From Candidatus Tyrphobacter aquilonaris (GTDB taxonomy: Bacteria; Vulcanimicrobiota; Vulcanimicrobiia; Vulcanimicrobiales; Vulcanimicrobiaceae): a stretch of 58,246 nucleotides of DNA. Position numbers and translations under genes: made by a program. Under the pieces are notes generated by a model. That model was not told the origin of the DNA. It ran no database searches and saw nothing but the letters and a program-made list of their open reading frames with translations. The DNA lies in assembly GCA_003133745.1 (NCBI GenBank), contig PKZD01000058.1:47903-106148 (forward strand), written 5' to 3'. Shown here in pieces: positions 43,776 to 50,014 of the stretch; the stretch's first letter is position 1; each line of letters starts with the position of its first letter.

Positions 43776-44571
43776 AGCCGAAACGATCGCGCGCGATCTC
43801 GACCGCGCGGTCGCGGGCGCGACGATTGTCGGCGTCGACGTACGCCTACGCAGAATCGTTGTCGCGTCGCCCGGCAAGAACTTCGCGAAGGCGCTCATCG
43901 GCGAACGCATCGCGAGCGTTGCGCGCCGCGGAAAGTACGTCGTCCTGAATCTCGGCTCCGGGCTGCGCGTGGTGACGGGCTTACGGATGACCGGGCGCCT
44001 TCTCGTACGGCATACCGAGGAAGCCGAACCGCCCGGCGCCCACGTTGTGCTGCGGCTGGAGGACGGGCGCGCGCTCTGCTTTGCGGACGTGCGGACCCTC
44101 GGGCGCATGCGCCTCGTCGAACGCGGCGAGGCGTGGGACGAGGCGCTCGGGGCCGAGCCCCTTGACGCAGGCTTTACAGTGGAGAGCTTTATCGGTATGC
44201 TGGCGGGGCGGACGACGCCGGTGAAGGTGCTCCTGCTCGATCAACGGCGCATCGCGGGCATTGGAAACATCTATGCATGCGAAGCGCTCTGGAAGGCCGG
44301 GATACGCCCGAGCCGACCGTCGAGGGCGTTAACGAAGCCGGCCGCGCGACGGCTGCACTGCGCCGTCGTTGAAGTCTTGACTCGGGCGATTGAACTTCGC
44401 GGGTCGAGCATCGACGACTACGTGGATGCGGGCGGCCGCAAGGGAGGCTTCCAGAACGTGCTCGCGGTCTACGGGCGGCGAGGACGACCATGTCCGCGTT
44501 GCGCTCGACCGATCGTTCGGACGGTGCTCGCGCAACGAGGAACGTGGTGGTGCCGAAGCTGCCAGCGTTAG
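43759..44571 (+). CDS. mutM: Formamidopyrimidine-DNA glycosylase (Fpg/MutM)
   Basis: MutM removes 8-oxoguanine and formamidopyrimidines. The start is fixed by chemistry: the N-terminal proline (after Met removal) is the nucleophile, so TTG 43759 gives PELPEAET with Pro and Glu in place. Lys in TPVKVLLLDQRRIAGIGNIY, the helix-two-turn-helix region, and the C-terminal zinc finger CPRC...CRSC are present. 270 residues. It overlaps the DUF192 gene by 17 nt. Confidence 0.93.
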   Translation: MPELPEAETIARDLDRAVAGATIVGVDVRLRRIVVASPGKNFAKALIGERIASVARRGKYVVLNLGSGLRVVTGLRMTGRLLVRHTEEAEPPGAHVVLRLEDGRALCFADVRTLGRMRLVERGEAWDEALGAEPLDAGFTVESFIGMLAGRTTPVKVLLLDQRRIAGIGNIYACEALWKAGIRPSRPSRALTKPAARRLHCAVVEVLTRAIELRGSSIDDYVDAGGRKGGFQNVLAVYGRRGRPCPRCARPIVRTVLAQRGTWWCRSCQR

Positions 44572-44668
44572 TTCGTAAAAATTAAAATCAGAAAGTAGGA
44601 AGCTCAACATCACAACCACTCAACTGCCACCGATCCACGAGGAGGATCAACTCGCGCTGGAGCAGCGC
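44572..44668 (+). promoter_or_regulatory. AU-rich leader of rpsA with ambiguous start site
   Basis: This 97-nt gap is the most AT-rich piece of the region (AAAAATTAAAATCAGAAAG, 44577-44595). A TAAAAT (44583-44588) could be a -10 box, but no -35 is clear. The rpsA frame is open through the region back to TAA 44576, and two Shine-Dalgarno-like sites occur upstream of the first ATG: AGGA (44597-44600), 8 nt before an ATC at 44609, and AGGAGG (44640-44645), 11 nt before CTG 44657. AU-rich, weak-SD leaders are known for S1 mRNA, which S1 itself regulates. Confidence 0.45.
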
Positions 44669-45760
44669 ATGTACGAAGAATCGCTGAAGGTTCTCGACGA
44701 GGGCCAAGTCCTCACCGGGACCATCGTCCAGAAAGACAAAGACGAGTTGCTCGTCGACGTCGGCGGAAAGTCCGAAGGCGTGCTCCCGTTCAAAGAACTC
44801 TCGCTTGCCGTCGATCACAAGACGCTCAAAGTCGGAGACGCTCTCGAGGTGATGATTCATCGCATCGACGAGCTGGACGGAACCCTCTTCCTCTCCGAGC
44901 GCCGTGCTCGCGCGCTCAAGACCTGGGAACAGGTCATTGAAGCCCATGATGCCGATCAAGTCATCGAAGCCACCGTGACGCACGTCGTCAAGGGCGGCGT
45001 TCTCGTCGATCTCGGCATGCGCGGCTTCGTTCCCGCTTCACAGATCCGGCGCCAGCCGGTCGGGAACCTCGACGAGCTCCTCGGCCAGCAGCTCCGCCTG
45101 AAGGTCATCGATCTCGATCACAAGCGTCATCGCGTCGTCCTCTCCCAGCGGCAGGTTCTTGAAGAAGAGCTGCAAGCAAAGAAGCAGGAGCTGCTCGAGA
45201 CGCTCGAGGTCGGACAAATCCGTGACGGCGTCGTCGTGCGGCTCGCCGATTTCGGCGCGTTCGTCGATCTCGGCGGAGTCGACGGCTTGATCCACAACAG
45301 CGAGCTCTCATACGCGCGCATCAAGCACCCGTCGGAGGTCGTCAAGATCGGCGACGTCGTGCAAGTCGAGGTGATGAAGTTCGACGCCGAGTCGAAAAAG
45401 GTCAGCCTCTCGCTCAAGCACACGCTCCCGGATCCTTGGGACGAACATGCCGACAAGCTGTACGAAACGAACCGTTTGATCGCCCAGGTGGTCAAGGTCA
45501 CGCCGAACTATCTGCTCGTCGAACTGGTTCCGGGGATTCTCGCCATGGTGCCCAAGGGTGAGTTCGACGCTGCGGCTCAATACAGCCCCGGCCAGGAGAT
45601 CGAGGTCACGCTTCTGACCCTCAACCACGCGACGCGCCGAATCACCGCGTCGATCCAGCACATCGCGGACGTTCCGGTGGAAGAGATCGAAGCGATCGCC
45701 GTCGAGGACATCGAACCGGCCGAAGCTCCCGAACCGCAAGCCGCCACACCGATCGAATGA
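44669..45760 (+). CDS. rpsA: Ribosomal protein S1 homologue with four S1 domains
   Basis: S1 helps structured mRNAs enter the ribosome. From ATG 44669 the protein is 363 residues with four S1 repeats, starting about residues 12 (GQVLTGTIVQKDKDELLVDV), 96 (DQVIEATVTHVVKGGVLVDL), 182 (GQIRDGVVVRLADFGAFVDL) and 267 (NRLIAQVVKVTPNYLLVEL), then an acidic tail. Four-domain forms are typical outside Proteobacteria. The ATG lacks a ribosome site and the residues encoded upstream (TTTQLPPIHEEDQLALEQR) look like protein, so the true start may be ATC 44609 or CTG 44657. The gene runs toward coaE, with a hairpin in between. Confidence 0.93.
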   Translation: MYEESLKVLDEGQVLTGTIVQKDKDELLVDVGGKSEGVLPFKELSLAVDHKTLKVGDALEVMIHRIDELDGTLFLSERRARALKTWEQVIEAHDADQVIEATVTHVVKGGVLVDLGMRGFVPASQIRRQPVGNLDELLGQQLRLKVIDLDHKRHRVVLSQRQVLEEELQAKKQELLETLEVGQIRDGVVVRLADFGAFVDLGGVDGLIHNSELSYARIKHPSEVVKIGDVVQVEVMKFDAESKKVSLSLKHTLPDPWDEHADKLYETNRLIAQVVKVTPNYLLVELVPGILAMVPKGEFDAAAQYSPGQEIEVTLLTLNHATRRITASIQHIADVPVEEIEAIAVEDIEPAEAPEPQAATPIE

Positions 45761-45772
45761 TCTCGAGCTCCG

Positions 45773-45791
45773 GGGGAGCCGGAAGCTCCCC
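45773..45791 (+). promoter_or_regulatory. Perfect hairpin just before the coaE start
   Basis: GGGGAGC (45773-45779), loop CGGAA, GCTCCCC (45785-45791): a 7-bp perfect stem in the 34-nt gap between rpsA and coaE, ending 3 nt before the coaE ATG. The only ribosome-site-like sequence for coaE (GGGGGAG) is in the 5' arm, so the fold would hide it. It may limit coaE translation or slow transcription after rpsA. Confidence 0.45.
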
Positions 45792-45794
45792 TCG

Positions 45795-46379
45795 ATGCGC
45801 GTCGCGTTAACAGGCGGCATCGGGAGCGGAAAGAGTGAGGTCGCGCGGATCCTCGAGGATCTCGGCGCGTACATCATCGATACCGATGCACTCGCCCGTG
45901 AGGCCGTCGCACCGAACAGCGACGGCCTCATGGAGATCACGCGCACGTGGCCCCAAGTCATCCGCAACAACACACTCGATCGCGCGGCGCTCGCGGAGAT
46001 CGTTTTCAGCGATGCCGACGCGCGGGCTCGTCTCAACGCGATCGTCCATCCCCACGTGCGACGTCTCGCGCTCGAACGTGACGCGTTCGCGAAGCCGGGG
46101 CAGATGATCGTTCACATCGTGCCCTTGCTCTTCGAAACGAATTACCTCGACGACATCGACAAGAGCGTCGTCGTCATCGCGCCCGAAGCGCAGCGCATCG
46201 CGCGGATCACGTCGCGCGACGGCATCGATGAAATGCGCGTGCGCGCGAGAATGGCGGCGCAGATCGCGCCCGAGGAAGCGCGGCGGCGTGCGGACGAGAT
46301 CATCGAGAATGATGCAGACCTTGCGACGCTGCGCGAGCGAACGCGCATTCTCTACGAACGAATTCGCACAGAATCCTGA
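45795..46379 (+). CDS. coaE: Dephospho-CoA kinase
   Basis: CoaE does the last step of coenzyme A synthesis, phosphorylating dephospho-CoA. The 194-residue protein has the P-loop GGIGSGKS (7-14), ARILEDLGAYIIDTDALARE, and VHIVPLLFETNYLDDIDKSVV, all standard. ATG 45795 directly follows the hairpin at 45773-45791. It is the last gene before the stress-protein pair. Confidence 0.95.
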   Translation: MRVALTGGIGSGKSEVARILEDLGAYIIDTDALAREAVAPNSDGLMEITRTWPQVIRNNTLDRAALAEIVFSDADARARLNAIVHPHVRRLALERDAFAKPGQMIVHIVPLLFETNYLDDIDKSVVVIAPEAQRIARITSRDGIDEMRVRARMAAQIAPEEARRRADEIIENDADLATLRERTRILYERIRTES

Positions 46380-46443
46380 GAATGCTCGCCCATAGCGGGC
46401 TCCCGTGCGGCGTAGGCATGAGAGGCCAGTTTTTGGGCATATG

Positions 46444-46523
46444 GAGCGCTCGCCCACAGCGTTTCTCCAGACGCGTGCAGTAGGATTCGGTCATATCCCC
46501 TAGCCTTGGTTTGGCGAGCGCTC
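46444..46523. repeat. Inverted repeat, 11-nt arms, in the coaE-KGG intergenic region
   Basis: GAGCGCTCGCC (46444-46454) and GGCGAGCGCTC (46513-46523) are exact reverse complements, 58 nt apart. Each arm also contains the palindrome GAGCGCTC, and the second overlaps the spacer of the putative stress promoter. They may be paired operator sites for a regulator or arms of a large RNA stem. Confidence 0.5.
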
Positions 46524-46533
46524 GTATGGGTAA
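46509..46533 (+). promoter_or_regulatory. Putative SigB-type (general stress) promoter of the KGG genes
   Basis: GTTTGG (46509-46514) and GGGTAA (46528-46533) with a 13-nt spacer match the Bacillus SigB consensus (GTTTAA, 12-15 nt, GGGTAT) at 4 of 6 and 5 of 6 positions, 45 nt upstream of the first KGG gene. In B. subtilis the KGG-repeat protein GsiB is itself a SigB target. This is a sequence match; which sigma factor this organism uses is unknown. The rest of the 198-nt gap (46380-46577) holds the inverted repeat and no gene I can support. Confidence 0.45.
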
Positions 46534-46577
46534 ACGGGCGGTGTACTCCCTTCTTTTTTCGAGGTGAAGCAACCCAA

Positions 46578-46784
46578 ATGCAAAACGAAATTCATGGCGG
46601 CGGCATGAGCGTCCGCGAAGCGGGACGCCGCGGCGGCGAGCGCGTTAAAGCGAAATACGGGACCGAGTTCTATGAAGAGATCGGCCGTAAGGGTGGCGAG
46701 GCGACGAAGAGCAAATATGGCCCGTCGTTTTACGAAGTCATCGGTCAAAAAGGCGGACAGAAGCCTAAGCGCAAGAGCGCTTAA
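46578..46784 (+). CDS. KGG-repeat stress-induced protein, short copy
   Basis: The 68-residue hydrophilic protein carries three KGG-type units of 18 residues: MSVREAGRRGGERVKAKYG, TEFYEEIGRKGGEATKSKYG and PSFYEVIGQKGGQK. This repeat is found in GsiB of Bacillus, Con-10 of fungi and group 1 LEA proteins, which accumulate under desiccation or stress. ATG 46578 follows GAGGTGA. A longer homologue is 34 nt downstream. Confidence 0.88.
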   Translation: MQNEIHGGGMSVREAGRRGGERVKAKYGTEFYEEIGRKGGEATKSKYGPSFYEVIGQKGGQKPKRKSA

Positions 46785-46818
46785 GACTTCTATTCATCCG
46801 CTCGGAGATTGATTGAGC

Positions 46819-47139
46819 ATGGCAAAGAGCCCAGGCGGCGACGCGGATCGCGAGATGTCAGTCCGTGAAGCCGGCAAGAAGGGCGGCGACACTGTACGCG
46901 ACCGATATGGTTCAGGATTCTACGAGGAGATTGGGCGTAAAGGCGGCCGCGCCACGCGCGACCGCCACGGCGTTGAGTTCTACGAATCGATCGGCCAAAA
47001 AGGCGGCAAGGTCGTAAAGGAAAAGTATGGCCCCGATTTCTACGAAGAGATCGGTCACAAGGGCGGACAGAAAGTCAAGAAACTCATCGCGGAAGCGAAG
47101 AAGAAACTCGCCGAAGACGCTCGCGAACGCCGCCGCTAA
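46819..47139 (+). CDS. KGG-repeat stress-induced protein, long copy
   Basis: This 106-residue paralogue of the preceding gene has four KGG-type units (MSVREAGKKGGDTVRDRYG; GFYEEIGRKGGRATRDRHG; EFYESIGQKGGKVVKEKYG; DFYEEIGHKGGQK) and a Lys/Arg/Glu-rich tail. One unit of 18 residues (54 bp) more than the short copy suggests growth by unit duplication. ATG 46819 is preferred to TTG 46813 on general grounds; GGAG (46804-46807) fits either. It ends overlapping the convergent lptC stop (CTAA). Confidence 0.88.
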   Translation: MAKSPGGDADREMSVREAGKKGGDTVRDRYGSGFYEEIGRKGGRATRDRHGVEFYESIGQKGGKVVKEKYGPDFYEEIGHKGGQKVKKLIAEAKKKLAEDARERRR

Positions 47140-47699
47140 GGGATCCCCACGGCACCGTCAATGTGCCCCAGGTGAACCTCGTTCTTGTCGAAGTCGATCG
47201 CAATCGTTCTGATCTTCAGCGTTTGCCCTCCGACGTGCAAGAAGCTCGGATGATCCATTCGTAAGAGCTTCGCATCGTTCGTCCACGCGACGTAATCCGT
47301 GTCGAACGAGCGCTGCATGGGGTCGTCGAGCATCTGGATGTGCACGAGCCCGACGGCGGTAAAGTCGAGGGTCTGCGTGTTCAGCGCGATATGGCGCGCG
47401 GCGATCTCGACGTACGGCTTCCCCTTCCGGTAGATGATGCCGTTGTGCACGCCGTCGAGCGTGCCGGTCGTCCCGTCGGGCGAAAACTCACCACGATCGT
47501 AAGAGAGACTCCACGAACGCGATGCGACCATGTGGTTGTTGCCGCGCACGTTCCCGCCTTCGAGCACGATCGGTGCCGAGTTCGGCGGGTTCGGCAGTTC
47601 GCCCAGCCCCGCCAGAACGATCCCGACGACGAGAAATATCCCAAACCCGACGCAGGCGCCGATCAGCAGCTGCCGCCGCCGCTTCTTAGCGATCGTCAT
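47136..47699 (-). CDS. lptC: LptC-like LPS export protein
   Basis: LptC bridges the inner-membrane LptBFG complex to LptA. The 187-residue protein has a basic start, a TM anchor (LLIGACVGFGIFLVVGIVLA) and an OstA-type beta-jellyroll: SWSLSYDRGEFSPDGTTGTL, YVEIAARHIALNTQTLDFTA, TDYVAWTNDAKLLRMDHP. The best start is ATG 47699, overlapping the lnt end by 14 nt. Sequence similarity in LptC is low, so the call rests on fold pattern and the lnt/lptD neighbourhood. Confidence 0.7.
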   Translation of the reverse strand: MTIAKKRRRQLLIGACVGFGIFLVVGIVLAGLGELPNPPNSAPIVLEGGNVRGNNHMVASRSWSLSYDRGEFSPDGTTGTLDGVHNGIIYRKGKPYVEIAARHIALNTQTLDFTAVGLVHIQMLDDPMQRSFDTDYVAWTNDAKLLRMDHPSFLHVGGQTLKIRTIAIDFDKNEVHLGHIDGAVGIP

Positions 47700-49200
47700 C
47701 CTGAACCTGTCGAAGGAGTTTCCGCGGAGCGACGAGTGCGATGTAGAGCAGCGCGAAGAACGCGATGACGGGCGTCGGGCCGATTCGCGCAAAAAGCGAA
47801 CCGGTCGGCGGTCCAACGTAACCGACGACGCTCGTTTGTACGTCCATCGGCGCGAGCGCCGTCCACCGGCCGTCGGGAGCAATGATGCCGCTGACGCCGG
47901 TCGCGGCCGCACGCACGAGCCACGTTCCGTTTTCGATCGCGCGGAGTTGCGAGATCTGCGCGTGCTGATACGGGCCCGACGTTTCTCCGAACCATGCGTC
48001 GTCGGTGCTCACGATCAACAACTGCGCGCCGCGGGCGATCTGCGCGTGAACGCGATCGGCAAACGCGGATTCCCAGCAGACAAGGGGCGCCACGAGTAGA
48101 CCTGCGGCGGTTGGATAGACGCCGTCGACGCTCCCCTCCGAGAGGCCGCCGTTGAGCGTTCCGATGTACGGAATCCAGAAGAGATACTTCGCGAGCGGAA
48201 AGTCTTCGGCGAACGGCACGAGCTGCCGTTTGTCGTAGATCTCCGTCGCGCGTCCGGGAGTAAAGAAGAACAACGAGTTGTAGTACTTTCCTTCTTGTTG
48301 TGCGACCGACCCGACGACGACGGTTGCGTGCACGTCGTTTGAGAGTTCGGTGAACCGGCGTTCCAGCACCGGATCGAGGTTGAGCCCGGTGCCTTGAACG
48401 GTGATCACCGTCTCCGGCCAGACGATGAGTTTGGGGTGTTGTGCCGCGAGCGCGCGCGTCATCGCACTGTAACGCTGCACGGCGAGTCCGAGCGAGCCGG
48501 GCTGCCACTTGATCGACTGCACGATGTTGCCTTGCACGGCGGCGACCGGAATCGTCGCGGGTGCCGCATGCCGCGCGGGCCAGAGGAACCAGCAGACAAG
48601 CCATGCGAGAACGATCGTTGCGAATGCGGCGCCGAGCGGGCGCAACGTACGGCGTGAGAGCGCGTCGGCGGCATATGCGCCGATCACACAGAGCACGAAC
48701 GTGACGCCGTAGGTCCCGATGTACGCGGCGAAAACGCCGAGCGCCGTCTCCGCCTGCGAGTAGCCGAGCTGTGCGAAGGGAATGCCGACGGGACCGACCG
48801 ATCGCAGCCATTCCCCGATTGGAAAGACCGCGGCGAGTGCGAGCGGCGCAAGCGCCGGCAGCGCACGGCGTCGTGCCAACACGGCGAACGCTCCCACCGC
48901 TCCCCAAGTAAGCGCGTCCACGGCAGCGCAAATGAAGACGGCGGCGCCGGCGAAGAACGGTCCGACGTCGTGACCGATCGTGTACGTCCACCACGCGAAA
49001 CTGATCGAGAAGAAGATCGTGCCCGCGACCCATCCGAGCCCGAACGCACGTTTCCAGGAGGCTCTCTGCCACGTCCAGAACAGCGCTGCCGTCCCTAGTG
49101 GGATGAGCCACGATGCGCCGATCTTGGGGAAAGCCAAGGCGAGCGCGGCACCCGCGATCGCAGCGAGCAGCACATCGCGAACGCGCAGCGAGGAGAGCAT
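47686..49200 (-). CDS. lnt: Apolipoprotein N-acyltransferase Lnt
   Basis: Lnt adds the third acyl chain to lipoproteins at the inner membrane. About eight N-terminal TM segments are followed by a nitrilase domain with the catalytic Glu in LIVWPETVI, Lys in YDKRQLVPFAE and Cys in PLVCWESAF. SWLIPLGTAALFWTWQRA and AFSFAWW-like SISFAWW in the membrane part fit the family. ATG 49200 gives 504 residues and overlaps the start of the divergent lipoprotein gene; GTG 49233 is an alternative and would deepen the overlap. Diderms that need triacylated lipoproteins keep this gene. Confidence 0.92.
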   Translation of the reverse strand: MLSSLRVRDVLLAAIAGAALALAFPKIGASWLIPLGTAALFWTWQRASWKRAFGLGWVAGTIFFSISFAWWTYTIGHDVGPFFAGAAVFICAAVDALTWGAVGAFAVLARRRALPALAPLALAAVFPIGEWLRSVGPVGIPFAQLGYSQAETALGVFAAYIGTYGVTFVLCVIGAYAADALSRRTLRPLGAAFATIVLAWLVCWFLWPARHAAPATIPVAAVQGNIVQSIKWQPGSLGLAVQRYSAMTRALAAQHPKLIVWPETVITVQGTGLNLDPVLERRFTELSNDVHATVVVGSVAQQEGKYYNSLFFFTPGRATEIYDKRQLVPFAEDFPLAKYLFWIPYIGTLNGGLSEGSVDGVYPTAAGLLVAPLVCWESAFADRVHAQIARGAQLLIVSTDDAWFGETSGPYQHAQISQLRAIENGTWLVRAAATGVSGIIAPDGRWTALAPMDVQTSVVGYVGPPTGSLFARIGPTPVIAFFALLYIALVAPRKLLRQVQDDDR

Positions 49201-50014
49201 GATCCGCAAACTCGGCCTAGCAGTCTTGGTCACAGCGCTCGTCGTGGCGGCATGCGGTCGTCAGGTAACCTTTCCGAAGTATGCCGCAAACGGCGGCCTC
49301 TCGAGCGGCTTCATGACCGTACGGTTCACGGTCGCCGCGCCGTTCGCTTTCTCGAGCTACGATTACATCATCGTTTTCAATACGACGGGCAACGGCTTGA
49401 CGCCGTTGCCGAACGGCGGCGCGCAGTCGAACTACGCGGCCTTCAGCGACGCGATCGTGGTCAACGGAACCGCCGGCGGCTCCGTGCAAGCCGTTCCCGT
49501 GCAGTTCGTCACCTCCCAGGGCACGTCGCTGCCGCCCGTCGTGTATCCGCTCAACGGCGTTCCGGGTCAGGACTTCATGTTCAACGCAAACTCGAACGGC
49601 ATCCAAACGCAATTCCAGGTCACCTTCTTCCGGAAGATCTTTTCGCTCTATCTTACAACATCGACCCCGGCGCCGACGCCCACGCCGACTCCTACGCCGA
49701 CCCCGACGCCGACGCCCCCCGGCGCCACTCCGAGCCCCACACCGATTGCGACTGCCACGCCCACGCCCTCACCGCAGAGCATTTGGAAGATCAACTGCTT
49801 CGTGACGGCGCCGCAAGCCGCGAACAGCGGCAGCAACTTCTCCAACTACACGCCCGTCGATTCGCTCGGCATCGGCGGCGGCACGGATACGTCATACAGT
49901 TCCCCGGATCTCGACACGACCATTGCCTTTGACCTCACCGCAAATGCGCAAGCGCAGAACGCCCCGACGCAGAGCGCGGTCATCACGAGCTGCGAGTTCC
50001 AAAACACTCCCTAG
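49199..50014 (+). CDS. Lipoprotein with Thr-Pro repeat linker
   Basis: The 271-residue protein is a lipoprotein of unknown role. ATG 49199 follows GAGGAG. The signal ends VVAACGRQ, a lipobox. An N-terminal beta-rich domain (FMTVRFTVAAPFAFSSYDYI) is joined by a (Thr-Pro)n stretch (about residues 157-190) to a C-terminal domain with NCFVTAPQAANSGSNF and an ITSCEFQ end. Two cysteines in the C-terminal domain may pair. It is wedged between lnt and lptD on the opposite strand and its stop shares CTAG with lptD. Confidence 0.75.
   Translation: MIRKLGLAVLVTALVVAACGRQVTFPKYAANGGLSSGFMTVRFTVAAPFAFSSYDYIIVFNTTGNGLTPLPNGGAQSNYAAFSDAIVVNGTAGGSVQAVPVQFVTSQGTSLPPVVYPLNGVPGQDFMFNANSNGIQTQFQVTFFRKIFSLYLTTSTPAPTPTPTPTPTPTPTPPGATPSPTPIATATPTPSPQSIWKINCFVTAPQAANSGSNFSNYTPVDSLGIGGGTDTSYSSPDLDTTIAFDLTANAQAQNAPTQSAVITSCEFQNTP
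49662..49722 (+). repeat. Thr-Pro codon repeat (ACSCC-type, 6-bp unit)
   Basis: About ten 6-bp units of the type CCGACG or CCSACS encode a (Thr-Pro)n linker inside the lipoprotein gene. Codons vary between units (CCGACC, CCTACG, CCCACG), so this is not a freshly slipped tract, though its length could vary between strains. Confidence 0.7.

Noticed and set aside
46380-46410. Intrinsic terminator after coaE
   Set aside because: The GCCC/GGGC stem is only 4 bp and no U-tract follows.
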